Positions 27,803-36,320 of a DNA stretch of 64,000 bases are shown piece by piece (the stretch's first letter is position 1; the number at the start of each line of letters is the position of its first letter). A model generated the notes under the pieces. The model searched no databases. It had not been told where the DNA came from and saw only the letters and a program-made list of their open reading frames with translations. The position numbers and the translations under genes are program-made. Source of the stretch: Blastococcus sp. TML/M2B (GTDB lineage: Bacteria > Actinomycetota > Actinomycetes > Mycobacteriales > Geodermatophilaceae); contig NZ_JAENZZ010000001.1 in assembly GCF_016612865.1 (NCBI RefSeq), positions 1,426,001 through 1,490,000 on the forward strand. The letters are read 5' to 3'.

Positions 27803-28912
27803 GTGGCGACCCCTCACGCCCTGCCGACGCACGTCCTCGCACCGTTCCGCCCCGATCCGGCCGGGCCCGCCCGCCGGGTGGGCCGCCTCCGCGCCGGCCT
27901 GCTGATCGGGGCCGCGACCGCCCTCGCCGTCACCGTCCTGCCCGGCTCCGCGACGGCTGCCCCGAGCAGCCCCGCCGAGGCCGCGCAGCTGGTCGCCGAC
28001 GCCAGCCACGAGCTGGAGGTCGTCTCCGAGCAGCTCAACGAGGCCCGGGTCGACCTCGAGCGCCAGCGCGCGGCGGTCGACACCGCTGAGCTGGCCGCCT
28101 TCGACGCCCAGCAGCAGCGCGCCGCCCTCGACGGGCGGATCCGCCAGCTCGCCCGCTCCGCCTACACCGCCGGCGGCGCGACGCGCAGCCAGCTGGGCGC
28201 GATGCTGACCAGCGATTCCGCCGGCGACCTGGTCTCCCAGCTCGGCACGCTGGACGCGCTCGCCGCCCGCACCAACGCCGCCGTGAGCGAGGTGGCCGAG
28301 GCCTCCGAGCGCGCGGAGGAGACCCGCGCCGAGGCGCGGGAGGCCCGCGAGAAGGCGGAGCGGAGCGTCGCCGACATCGAAGCCCAGCAGAAGGACCTCG
28401 AGGCCCGCGTCGCGGAGCACCGGCGGCAGTACGCCGCCCTCGACGCCGCGCAGCGCGCCGTCGTCGAGCGCGCCCACGGGGACTCCCAGCCCGTGCGCGC
28501 CTCCCGCGGCACCGAGCGCACCGCACCGGCGCCGACGGCGACCGTCGCCGCGCCGAGCGGGGCGGCGCAGGTCGCGGTCAACACGGCGCTGGCGCAGGTC
28601 GGGGACCGGTACGTCTACGGCGCCGGTGGTCCCGACGCCTTCGACTGCTCGGGCCTGACCTCCTTCGCCTACCGTGCCGCCGGCGTCTCGCTGCCGCACT
28701 CCAGCCGCAGCCAGTCGCAGATGGGGACCCCGGTCTCGCGCGGCGAGCTGCAGCCCGGTGACCTGATCTTCTTCTACAGCCCGGTCAGCCACGTCGGCAT
28801 GTACATCGGCAACGGCCAGATGGTGCACGCCTCCACCGAGAGCCAGCCGGTCAAGGTCGCCAGCGTCGACTCGATGGGCAGCTACAACAGCGCCCGCCGC
28901 ATCGTCGGCTGA
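27803..28912 (+). CDS. Secreted NlpC/P60 peptidoglycan endopeptidase (RipA-like)
   Basis: 369-residue secreted D,L-endopeptidase. Signal peptide at about 28-53 (cleavage after ATA), coiled-coil domain 58-225, linker of Ala/Pro/Thr, and a C-terminal NlpC/P60 domain. Catalytic Cys282 (AFDCSGL), His330 (SHVGMYIG) and His342 (MVHAS) are all present. It cleaves peptide stems during cell separation, by analogy with RipA/RipB and Rv2190c. Start is GTG with GGAGAG 9 nt upstream. The upstream c-di-AMP riboswitch indicates control by osmotic or cell-wall state. Confidence 0.93.
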   Translation: MATPHALPTHVLAPFRPDPAGPARRVGRLRAGLLIGAATALAVTVLPGSATAAPSSPAEAAQLVADASHELEVVSEQLNEARVDLERQRAAVDTAELAAFDAQQQRAALDGRIRQLARSAYTAGGATRSQLGAMLTSDSAGDLVSQLGTLDALAARTNAAVSEVAEASERAEETRAEAREAREKAERSVADIEAQQKDLEARVAEHRRQYAALDAAQRAVVERAHGDSQPVRASRGTERTAPAPTATVAAPSGAAQVAVNTALAQVGDRYVYGAGGPDAFDCSGLTSFAYRAAGVSLPHSSRSQSQMGTPVSRGELQPGDLIFFYSPVSHVGMYIGNGQMVHASTESQPVKVASVDSMGSYNSARRIVG

Positions 28913-28926
28913 CCCCTGCCGCACCC

Positions 28927-28966
28927 CGAGGGCCGGTGCCTCCCGCGAGGGAGGCGCCGGCCCTCG
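28927..28966 (+). terminator. Terminator after the NlpC/P60 gene
   Basis: 18-bp stem (28927-28944 with 28949-28966) with one G-U pair in RNA and a 4-nt loop, 14 nt past the stop. Confidence 0.8.
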
Positions 28967-29001
28967 TCGTCGGTGGTCCCGGTGCCGTCCGGGGCCGCGC
29001 C

Positions 29002-29029
29002 TAGGATCGGCGCCGTGGTGGACCGGTGA
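29002..29029 (+). promoter_or_regulatory. -10 box and coupled mini-ORF before the M48 gene
   Basis: TAGGAT (29002-29007) is followed after 7 nt by GTG at 29015, which opens a four-codon frame (GTG GTG GAC CGG TGA). Its stop overlaps the GTG start of the protease gene (GTGA). The spacing marks 29015 as the leaderless start, so ribosomes may reach the protease by termination-reinitiation. Confidence 0.4.
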
Positions 29030-30294
29030 GCGCACGTCGCGCCCCGCTGGTGTCCGCCGCCGTCCTGCTGGCCGCCTTCGCCCTGGTCGTCGCCCTCGGT
29101 ACGCCGTGGGAGGTGCTCCCGGAGCCCGCGGGCGGGGGCGTGCCGCTCGACCCGACCGCCGGCCTGCCGGCCGACCAGGTCGCGCGCGCGGACGCCTTCG
29201 CGGCGGCGATCCGGCCGGCGTCGCTGGCCGCCCTGCTGCTGGGGCTCGCCGTCTCCGCGCTGCTCGGGCTCACCCCGCTGGGCGCCCGGCTGGTCCGCGC
29301 CCTGCCCGCCCCCCGGCGCGGGCGCTGGGCGGTGCAGGTGCTGCTCGGGGTCCTCGCCCTCGCCGTCCTCGGGCGGCTGGCCACCCTGCCGATCGCCGCC
29401 TACGGCGAGGTGGTGCGCCACCGGTACGGGCTGTCCACGCGCAGCTGGGGGCTGTGGGCCCGGGACGTCGCGGTGTCGACGGCGATCGACGCGGCCCTGA
29501 CCGCCCTCGGCCTGCTGGCCCTGGTCTGGCTCGCCCGCCGGGCGTCGCGGGCGTGGTGGGCGCTCGCCGCCGCGGGCGCCGCGGTGCTCGTGGTCGTGGG
29601 CTCGTTCCTGTGGCCGGTGGTCATCGAGCCCGCGTTCAACAGCTTCGCGTCGATGCCGGGGGGGCAGCTGCGCAGCGACCTGCTGGCCCTCGCCGAGGAG
29701 AACGGCACCCCGGTGCAGGACGTGCTGGTCTCCGACGCCTCCCGGCGGACCACCGCGCTGAACGCCTACGTCTCCGGCTTCGGCTCCACCCGGCGCATCG
29801 TCGTGTACGACACGGTCCTGGAGCGGCTGCCCGACGAGCAGATCGAGTCGATCGCCGCGCACGAGCTGGGCCACGTCGCCGCCGACGACGTCCTCACCGG
29901 CACGCTGCTGGGCGCCCTGGGCGGCGCGGGCGGCGTCGCCCTGCTCGGCTGGCTGCTGACCTCGCCCGCTCTGCTCCGCCGTGCCGGTGCGGCCGGACCG
30001 GCCGACCCGGCGGTGGTGCCCCTGGTGCTGCTGCTGGTCACCGTCGGGACGCTGGTCGTGACGCCGGTGCAGAACCTGGTCTCGCGGCAGGTCGAGGCGC
30101 GGGCCGACGTCGCCGCGCTGGACCTCACCCGCGATCCGGAGGCCTTCATCGCCATGCAGCGCGGCCTGGCCACGACCAACCTCTCCGATCCGAGCCCCCC
30201 GGCCGCGTGGCGCTGGTACTTCGGGTCGCATCCCACCGTGGCGGAGCGGATCGCGCTCGCCGAGGACTGGACCCAGCTGGAGCGGGAGCCGTGA
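29026..30294 (+). CDS. M48 family membrane metalloprotease (Ste24/HtpX-like)
   Basis: 422-residue zinc protease of the Ste24/CAAX-type M48 family. Several transmembrane helices precede the active-site motif HELGH (near 278-282). EARAD (near 352) supplies the third zinc ligand. The N-terminal half has four hydrophobic helices and the usual FNSFASMP segment before the catalytic domain. Likely role is membrane-protein quality control; prenyl processing is not expected in bacteria. The stop overlaps the glycosyltransferase start by 4 nt (GTGA). Confidence 0.9.
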   Translation: MSARRAPLVSAAVLLAAFALVVALGTPWEVLPEPAGGGVPLDPTAGLPADQVARADAFAAAIRPASLAALLLGLAVSALLGLTPLGARLVRALPAPRRGRWAVQVLLGVLALAVLGRLATLPIAAYGEVVRHRYGLSTRSWGLWARDVAVSTAIDAALTALGLLALVWLARRASRAWWALAAAGAAVLVVVGSFLWPVVIEPAFNSFASMPGGQLRSDLLALAEENGTPVQDVLVSDASRRTTALNAYVSGFGSTRRIVVYDTVLERLPDEQIESIAAHELGHVAADDVLTGTLLGALGGAGGVALLGWLLTSPALLRRAGAAGPADPAVVPLVLLLVTVGTLVVTPVQNLVSRQVEARADVAALDLTRDPEAFIAMQRGLATTNLSDPSPPAAWRWYFGSHPTVAERIALAEDWTQLEREP

Positions 30295-31417
30295 GCCGGA
30301 CGCTGGTCGTCACCAACGACTTCCCGCCGCGGCAGGGCGGCATCCAGACCTTCGTCGCCGCGCTGCTGGACCGCCGCCCGCCCGACTCGCTCGTCGTGCT
30401 CGCCTCGGACCACCCCGGCGCGGCCGAGCACGACGCCGGTCTGCCCTACCCGGTGGTCCGCCGGCCCACCGGCATGCTGCTGCCCACCCGGGCGACCGCC
30501 GGCGCGGCGGTCGAGCTGGTCGAGCGCGGTACGGCTGCGACCGCGCGTTCTTCGGCGCCGCGGCCCCCCTGGGGCTGCTCGCGCCGACGCTGCGCGCGGC
30601 CGGGGTGCGGCACCTGGTGGGCGCCACCCACGGCCACGAGACCGGCTGGGTGGCGCTGCCGGGCAGCCGGCAGCTCATGCAGCGCATCGCGTCGGGCCTG
30701 GACGTGCTGACCTACATCACCGAGTTCACCCGGGCCCGGCTCGCCCCGGCGCTGGACGGGCGCACGCGGCTGGCGCAGCTCTCCCCGGGGGTGGACGTCG
30801 ACCGGTTCACCCCGCAGGTGGACGGCGCCGCCGTCCGCCGCCGGCACGGCCTGGGGGAGGCCCCGGTGGTGGTCTGCGTGTCCCGGCTGGTCGCCCGCAA
30901 GGGGCAGGACGTCCTCGTCGAGGCGTGGCCCCAGGTGCTGGCGCGGCACCCCGACGCGCGGCTGCTGCTGGTCGGCGGCGGTCCGGACGAGGCCGCGCTC
31001 CGGCGCGCGGTCGTCGCGCGCGGGCTGGAGGGCTCCGTCGTCCTCACCGGGGCGGTGGACGCCGCCGAGCTCCCGGCCCACTACGCGGCCGGCGACGTGT
31101 TCGCCATGCCCTGCCGCACCCGCCGGGCCGGGCTGGACGTCGAGGGCCTGGGCATGGTCTTCCTCGAGGCGGCCGCGGTCGGCCTGCCGGTCGTGGCCGG
31201 CACCTCGGGCGGTGCCCCGGAGGCCGTGCAGGAGGGCGTCACCGGGCACGTGGTCGACCCGCGGTCACCGGCCGCCGTGGCCGCGGCGCTGACCGGCCTG
31301 CTCGACGACCCGGCCCGCGCCCGGGCGATGGGTGCCGCCGGCCGGTCCTGGGTGGAGCAGCGCTGGTCCTGGACGACGATCGCCGCGACCTTCACCGAGC
31401 TGCTCGAGAAGCACTGA
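30291..31417 (+). pseudogene. PimB-like GT4 glycosyltransferase, frameshifted
   Basis: Family 4 glycosyltransferase resembling PimB' (Rv2188c), the phosphatidylinositol mannosyltransferase. The N-terminal donor-independent half (TNDFPPRQGGIQTFV) and the C-terminal GT-B half (PGVDVDRFTP, VSRLVARKGQDVL, VFLEAAAVGLPVVAGTSGG) are both present, but in different frames. The break is near 30523-30530: upstream reads VELVERG, and the correct continuation GCDRAFFGAAAPLGLL is in another frame. One deleted base (or two inserted) explains it. The repaired protein has about 375 residues, the family size. fadD15 follows convergently, as in M. tuberculosis. Confidence 0.85.
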
Positions 31418-31446
31418 GGCCCGCCCCGCGGTGCGGGACGGGCCTC
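31416..31446. terminator. Bidirectional terminator between the glycosyltransferase and fadD
   Basis: 14-bp inverted repeat (31416-31429 with 31433-31446) with one mismatch and a 3-nt loop, starting within the glycosyltransferase stop codon and ending 13 nt from the ligase stop. Confidence 0.75.
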
Positions 31447-31459
31447 GGTGCGGCGGGGG

Positions 31460-33253
31460 TCAGCGCGTGTAGAGCGCCTCGACCTCGTCGCCGAACTCCT
31501 TCATGACCACCGAGCGCTTGAGCTTCAGGCTCGGGGTGAGCATCCCGTTGTCCTCGGTGAAGTCGGTGCCGAGGATGTGGAACTTCTTGATCGCCTCCGC
31601 CTGGGAGACGGCCTTGTTCGCGTCCTTCACGGCGGCGTCGATCTCGGCCTTGAGGTCGGCGTCCTCGCGGACCTGCTCGACGGTCTGACCGGCCGGCTTG
31701 CCCTTGGACTCCAGCCACTGCGGCAGCGCCTCGTCGTCGAGGGTGATCAGCGCGGCGATGAACGGCCGCTGGTCGCCGACGACGATGCACTGGCTGATCA
31801 GCCGGTGCGAGCGGAGCCGGTCCTCGAGGACGGCGGGGGCGACGTTCTTGCCGCCCGCGGTCACCAGGATCTCCTTCTTGCGGCCGGTGATGGTGAGGAA
31901 GCCGTCGGCGTCGAGCTCGCCGATGTCGCCGGTGTGGAAGAAGCCCTCGGCGTCGATGGCCTCCTTCGTGGCCTCCTCGTTCTTCCAGTAGCCGGCCATG
32001 ACGATGCCGCCCTTGATGAGCACCTCGCCGTCGTCGGCGATCCGGAAGGTGACCCCGGGCAGCGGCTGGCCGACGGTGCCGATGCGGATCCCGTCGTCGT
32101 GGTTCACCGAGGCGGCGGCGGTGGTCTCGGTGAGGCCGTAGCCCTCGTAGACGGTGACGCCGATGCCCCGGAAGAAGTGGCCCAGCCGCTCACCCAGCGG
32201 CGCGCCGCCGGAGATGGCGCCGAGGCAGCGGCCACCGAGGGCCGCGCGCAGCTTCGCGTAGACGAGCTTGTCGAACAGCGCGTGCTGGGCGCGCAGGAGG
32301 AGACCGGCGCCGCCGGTGTCCTGGGCGCGGGACCAGTCGATGGCGACCTGGGCGGCCTTGTCGAAGATCTTGCCCTTGCCGTCGCCCTCCGCCTTCGCCT
32401 TGGCCGAGTTGAAGACCTTCTCGAAGACGCGGGGCACGGCCAGCACGAAGGTCGGCTTGAACTCGCCGAGGTCGTCGAGCAGGTTCTTCACGTCGGGGGT
32501 GTGCCCGATGACCGTGCGGTTCTTGACCGCGCCGACCTGCAGGACGCGGGCCAGCACGTGCGCGAGCGGCAGGAACAGCAGCAGCGAGCCCTCGACGCTC
32601 ATGAAGCGGTCGAGCAGCGTGATGCCGTTGTCGATCTCGAACAGGAAGTTGCCGTGGGTCAGCTCGCAGCCCTTGGGCCGGCCGGTCGTGCCGCTCGTGT
32701 AGATCAGCGTGGCGAGGCTGTCGGCCGTGAGGGTGGCCCGGCGGGCGTCCAGCTCGGCGTCCGGGACGTCGGCACCGGCGGCGATGAGGGCGTCGACGGC
32801 GCCGTCGTCGATGACGTGGACCGAGGTGAGGTCGGGGGCCTGGTCGCGGATCGTCTCGACGGCCGCGGCGTGCTCGCCGCTCTCCACGACGATGGCGGTG
32901 GCGCCGGAGTCGGAGAGGATCCAGGCGACCTGGTCGGGGCTGGAGGTCTCGTAGACGGGGACGACGACGCCGCCGGCGGTCCAGATCGCGAAGTCGAGGA
33001 CGGTCCACTCGTACCGCGTCTTGGCCTGCAGGGCCACGCGGTCGCCCGCGGCCACGCCCGAGGCGATGAGCCCCTTGGCGACGCCGCGGACCTCCTCGCC
33101 GAACTGCTGCCACGTCACGTCGCGCCACTGGCCGTCGAGCCGTCGGCGCAGGCCCACCTCGGCGCCGTGCTCGGCGACGTTCAGGGCGAGCATGTCGGTC
33201 AGCGCCGCGTCGGGCGCCACCTCGGTGGTCACGGGAACGCTGAACTCGCGCAC
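31460..33253 (-). CDS. fadD15: Long-chain acyl-CoA ligase (FadD15-like)
   Basis: 597-residue AMP-forming ligase that activates long-chain fatty acids to acyl-CoA. Core motifs: P-loop YTSGTTGRPKG (near 187), YEGYGLTETTAA (near 370), and TGDIGELDADGFL followed by the Lys-containing C-terminal hinge TGRKKE (near 465). Length and style match the FadD15/COG1022 group. Start is GTG with GGAGGAGAGG upstream. Position next to the PimB-like gene copies the M. tuberculosis order. Divergent from the SRPBCC operon. Confidence 0.92.
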   Translation of the reverse strand: MREFSVPVTTEVAPDAALTDMLALNVAEHGAEVGLRRRLDGQWRDVTWQQFGEEVRGVAKGLIASGVAAGDRVALQAKTRYEWTVLDFAIWTAGGVVVPVYETSSPDQVAWILSDSGATAIVVESGEHAAAVETIRDQAPDLTSVHVIDDGAVDALIAAGADVPDAELDARRATLTADSLATLIYTSGTTGRPKGCELTHGNFLFEIDNGITLLDRFMSVEGSLLLFLPLAHVLARVLQVGAVKNRTVIGHTPDVKNLLDDLGEFKPTFVLAVPRVFEKVFNSAKAKAEGDGKGKIFDKAAQVAIDWSRAQDTGGAGLLLRAQHALFDKLVYAKLRAALGGRCLGAISGGAPLGERLGHFFRGIGVTVYEGYGLTETTAAASVNHDDGIRIGTVGQPLPGVTFRIADDGEVLIKGGIVMAGYWKNEEATKEAIDAEGFFHTGDIGELDADGFLTITGRKKEILVTAGGKNVAPAVLEDRLRSHRLISQCIVVGDQRPFIAALITLDDEALPQWLESKGKPAGQTVEQVREDADLKAEIDAAVKDANKAVSQAEAIKKFHILGTDFTEDNGMLTPSLKLKRSVVMKEFGDEVEALYTR

Positions 33254-33397
33254 GCCTGGTCCTCTCCTCCCTGGCCGCCGCGGGCACCGTCGCCCACCGG
33301 TCCCTGACCAGGATCGTCGAGATCAATCTAGCGGGCACGTCCTACCCGCGAGTAGCGCAACGGGTGAGCGGCGCTCTCCAGGACCCCGCGCACCCGT

Positions 33398-33403
33398 TAG
33401 CCT
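33398..33403 (+). promoter_or_regulatory. -10 box of the SRPBCC operon
   Basis: TAGCCT, 7 nt before the ATG; leaderless promoter of the SRPBCC/ArsA-like/ROK operon. Confidence 0.5.
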
Positions 33404-33410
33404 GCTGCCC

Positions 33411-33842
33411 ATGGCCGACCAGTCCACCCAGTCGATCGTCGTCGATGCCCCCGCTGCCGACGTGATGGCGGTCATCGCCGATTTCCCGGCCTACCCCCAG
33501 TGGGTCGCCGCGGCCAAGACGGTCGAGGTCGTCGAGGACGGCCCCGAGGGCCGCGCCCGCCGGGTGCACTTCGTGCTCGACGCCGGGGCGATCAAGGACG
33601 AGTACGTCCTCGACTACACCTGGGACGGCGACCGCAAGGTCTCCTGGAACCTGGTCTCCGGGCAGATGCAGAAGCGCAACGACGGCTCCTACACGCTGAG
33701 GGAGACCGGCGGCCGGACCGAGGTCACCTACTCGATCACCATCGACCTCTCGATCCCGATGCTCGGGATGATCAAGCGCAAGGCCGAGAAGGTCATCCTG
33801 GACACGGCTCTCAAGGAGCTCAAGAAGCGCGTCGAGGGCTGA
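33411..33842 (+). CDS. SRPBCC (START-like) family protein
   Basis: 143-residue SRPBCC/polyketide-cyclase-like protein (IVVDAPAADVMAVIADFPAYPQW opening the helix-grip fold). Such proteins bind hydrophobic ligands. The M. tuberculosis neighbour Rv2185c is of this type and of unknown ligand. The ATG follows a TAGCCT -10 box by 7 nt. It heads a tightly packed operon: the ArsA-like gene begins 5 nt after its stop. Confidence 0.88.
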   Translation: MADQSTQSIVVDAPAADVMAVIADFPAYPQWVAAAKTVEVVEDGPEGRARRVHFVLDAGAIKDEYVLDYTWDGDRKVSWNLVSGQMQKRNDGSYTLRETGGRTEVTYSITIDLSIPMLGMIKRKAEKVILDTALKELKKRVEG

Positions 33843-33847
33843 CGCGC

Positions 33848-35008
33848 GTGCGGACCCTCGTCCTCACCGGCCCCGGCGGCGCCGGGGTCAGCACCCTGGC
33901 CGCGGCGGCCGCGGTGCGCGCGGCCGGCGCCGGCCGGAGCACGCTCCTGTTGAGCCGGCAGCCCGTCCCGGTCGCGGGGCTCGCGGACGTGCCCGGCCTT
34001 CAGGTGCGCACCGTCGACGCCGGCACCGCGGTCGAGCGGTTCTGGGCCGGCACCGTCGCGCCCGCCGCGGGCGCGCTGCCGCAGCTGGCGCTGCCCCCGG
34101 CGTCGTCGGTGACGCCGCTGCCCGGTGCCGCCGAGCTGGCCCTGTTCGCCGAGCTGGGCCGCGCCTCGGCCGACCTCGTCGTCGTGGACGCCGGGTCGCC
34201 GGCCGACGCGGCCGCCCTGCTGGCGCTCCCCGCCACGCTGCGCTGGTGGCTGGACCGGTTGCTGCCGCCCGGGGCCCGGGCCCTCGGGGCGATCCGCTCC
34301 GCCGCGGTGACCTCCGGTGCGGCCCGCCGCGGTCCGGTGGACGCCGCGCTCGCGCTGCTCCCGCAGCTGGAGGAGCTGCTGGCCGTCGACCGGCTGGCCG
34401 ACGTCGCGGGCACCGCCGTCGCCCTCGCCGCGGTGCCGCGCCCCGGGACGGCGGCCGCGCTGCGCGGCACCGCGACCGCGCTGGGCCTGCACGGCCTGCG
34501 CCCCGGGATCGTGCTCGCCCGCGTGCTCCCCGACGACGGCACGGGGGAGTGGTGGCGCGCGCGCCGGGCCGAGCAGGACGCCGAGCTGGACGCGCTGGCG
34601 GAGCTGGCCCCGGTGCACCGGGTGCCCGAGACCGCGTCGTCCCCGGCCGACGCCGCCGCGGCGACCGCGCTGCTCGGGGACCTCCCGCTGCCCGGCGGCG
34701 GGCTCCCGGGCGCCGGGCTGCCGGCGCCCGCGACCGAGAGGCTCGACGGCGGCTGGGAGCTGGGCGTCCCGCTCCCGTTCGCCGAGCGCGGCGCCGTCGG
34801 CCTGACCCGCTGGGAGGACGACCTGGTCGTCACCGCCGCGGGCGCCCGCCGGTCGCTGAGGCTGGACCCGCTGCTGCGCCGCTGCGAGGTGACCGGCGGC
34901 CGGATCACCGACGCCGGCAGCGCGGACGCCCGGCTCGTGGTCTCCTTCCGACCCGACCCCCAGCTCTGGCCGGCCGATCTGCTGGCCGCGGTGAGGAGAA
35001 CGCCATGA
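33848..35008 (+). CDS. ArsA-related P-loop protein lacking Walker lysines
   Basis: 386-residue protein similar in layout to ArsA/Get3-type ATPases (Rv2184c position). The deviant Walker A site reads GPGGAGVST (residues 8-16): both lysines of the canonical GKGGVGKST are replaced (Pro9, Val14). VVVDAGSP (near 115) stands where Walker B is expected. The C-terminal part has a beta-rich GVPLPFAERGAVGLTRWEDDLVV segment typical of the family tail. Nucleotide hydrolysis is doubtful. Start GTG. Its stop overlaps the next gene's ATG by 4 nt. Confidence 0.78.
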   Translation: MRTLVLTGPGGAGVSTLAAAAAVRAAGAGRSTLLLSRQPVPVAGLADVPGLQVRTVDAGTAVERFWAGTVAPAAGALPQLALPPASSVTPLPGAAELALFAELGRASADLVVVDAGSPADAAALLALPATLRWWLDRLLPPGARALGAIRSAAVTSGAARRGPVDAALALLPQLEELLAVDRLADVAGTAVALAAVPRPGTAAALRGTATALGLHGLRPGIVLARVLPDDGTGEWWRARRAEQDAELDALAELAPVHRVPETASSPADAAAATALLGDLPLPGGGLPGAGLPAPATERLDGGWELGVPLPFAERGAVGLTRWEDDLVVTAAGARRSLRLDPLLRRCEVTGGRITDAGSADARLVVSFRPDPQLWPADLLAAVRRTP

Positions 35009-35328
35009 CCGCCGGTGCCGACTGGGCCGACTCCGCCCGCAGGCTGCTCGACGCCTTCCGGCTCCCCGAGGCGGCCCCCGCCGAAGGCGGCGCCCACGGC
35101 GTCGACTGCCGCTGGTGCCCCGTGTGCCAGGCGGCGGCCGTGCTGCGCGGCGAGCGCCCCGAGGTGACCGCCGCCCTGGCCGACGTGCTGGCCACCACCG
35201 CCTCGGTGCTGCGCGACCTGGCCGGCGAGCCCCGGCCGGCGGCCGGGCAGGAGAGCGGGTCGGCAGGCGCCGCGCCGGACGACGAGGACGGGCCGGGCCC
35301 GGCCGTCCAGCGGATCGACATCGCGTGA
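35005..35328 (+). CDS. Small Cys-motif protein of unknown function
   Basis: 107-residue protein with an N-terminal helix (WADSARRLLDAFRL), then DCRWCPVCQAAAVLRG with three Cys, a helix ALADVLATTASVLRDLA, and an acidic disordered tail. It resembles the short DUF5304-type proteins found in the same operon of other actinobacteria. The ATG follows GAGGAG and overlaps the preceding stop. Its own stop overlaps the ROK start. Function unknown. Confidence 0.75.
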   Translation: MTAGADWADSARRLLDAFRLPEAAPAEGGAHGVDCRWCPVCQAAAVLRGERPEVTAALADVLATTASVLRDLAGEPRPAAGQESGSAGAAPDDEDGPGPAVQRIDIA

Positions 35329-36317
35329 GCACCCCGGCTCCCGCGTCGGCGCTGGCGGCGCTCGGCATCGACATCGGCGGTACCAAAGTCGCCGGCGGCG
35401 TCGTCGCCCCCGACGGGACCGTCCTGGCGACCGCGCGCCGGGCGACGCCCGGCAGCTCGGTCTCCGACACCGAGGACGCCATCGCCGCCGTCGTCGAGGA
35501 GCTCGCGGCCGGGCACGACGGCGAGCTGGTCGGCGTCGGCATCGGCGCGGCGGGCTGGTTCGACCGCACCGGTGACACGGTGCTGTTCAGCCCGCACCTG
35601 GCCTGGCGGCACGCGTCGCTGCGCAAGGACCTCTCGGCCCGCCTGCAGCGGCCGCTGTGGGTCGGCAACGACGCCGACGCGGCCGCCTGGGCGGAGTACC
35701 GCTACGGCGCCGCCCGGGGCGCGGACCTCGCGCTGATGGTCACCCTCGGCACCGGCATCGGCGGCGGCATCGTCCTGGACGGCCGGCTGCGGCGCGGCTC
35801 GCACGGCGTCGCGGGGGAGTGGGGGCACATGCGCGTCGTCCCCGACGGCCGGTTGTGCGCCTGCGGGAACCGGGGGTGCTGGGAGCGGTACGCCAGCGGC
35901 ACGGCGCTGGGGCAGACCGCCCGCGAGGTGGCGGGCACGTCGCCCGCGGCCGCCGCGCTGCTGCTCGAGCGGGTCGACGGCGACGCGTCCCGGCTGACCG
36001 GCGAGGACGTCGCCCGGGCCGCCTCCGACGGCGATCCGCTGGCGCTGGAGCTGGTCACCGAGGTCGGCGTCTGGCTGGGCCAGGGCATCGCCGACCTCGC
36101 CGCCGTGCTGGACCCCGAGGTCGTCGTCATCGGCGGCGGGGTGAGCGTGCTCGGTGAGATGGTGCTCGGTCCCGCGCGCGAGCGGTTGGAGCGGGCGCTG
36201 CCCGGTCGCGGTTTCCGGCCCGGCCCGCGGATCGTCGCCGCCGAGCTGGGCGCCCAGGCGGGCCTGGTGGGGGCCGCCGACCTGGTGCGGAGGGCCGTCG
36301 CCGAGGGCGACGGCTAG
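35325..36317 (+). CDS. ROK family sugar kinase (glucokinase)
   Basis: 330-residue ROK kinase, probably glucokinase, phosphorylating glucose with ATP (or polyphosphate). Motifs: phosphate-binding GIDIGGTKVAGG (near 12-23), catalytic-Asp region VGNDADAAAWAE (near 110), GTGIGGGIV, GEWGHMRV, and the ROK zinc motif CACGNRGCWERYASG (near 178). It has no DNA-binding N terminus, so it is a kinase rather than a NagC/XylR repressor. Start GTG overlaps the previous stop. glkA-like genes lie beside ArsA/SRPBCC genes in other actinobacteria. Confidence 0.9.
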   Translation: MSTPAPASALAALGIDIGGTKVAGGVVAPDGTVLATARRATPGSSVSDTEDAIAAVVEELAAGHDGELVGVGIGAAGWFDRTGDTVLFSPHLAWRHASLRKDLSARLQRPLWVGNDADAAAWAEYRYGAARGADLALMVTLGTGIGGGIVLDGRLRRGSHGVAGEWGHMRVVPDGRLCACGNRGCWERYASGTALGQTAREVAGTSPAAAALLLERVDGDASRLTGEDVARAASDGDPLALELVTEVGVWLGQGIADLAAVLDPEVVVIGGGVSVLGEMVLGPARERLERALPGRGFRPGPRIVAAELGAQAGLVGAADLVRRAVAEGDG

Positions 36318-36320
36318 CAC

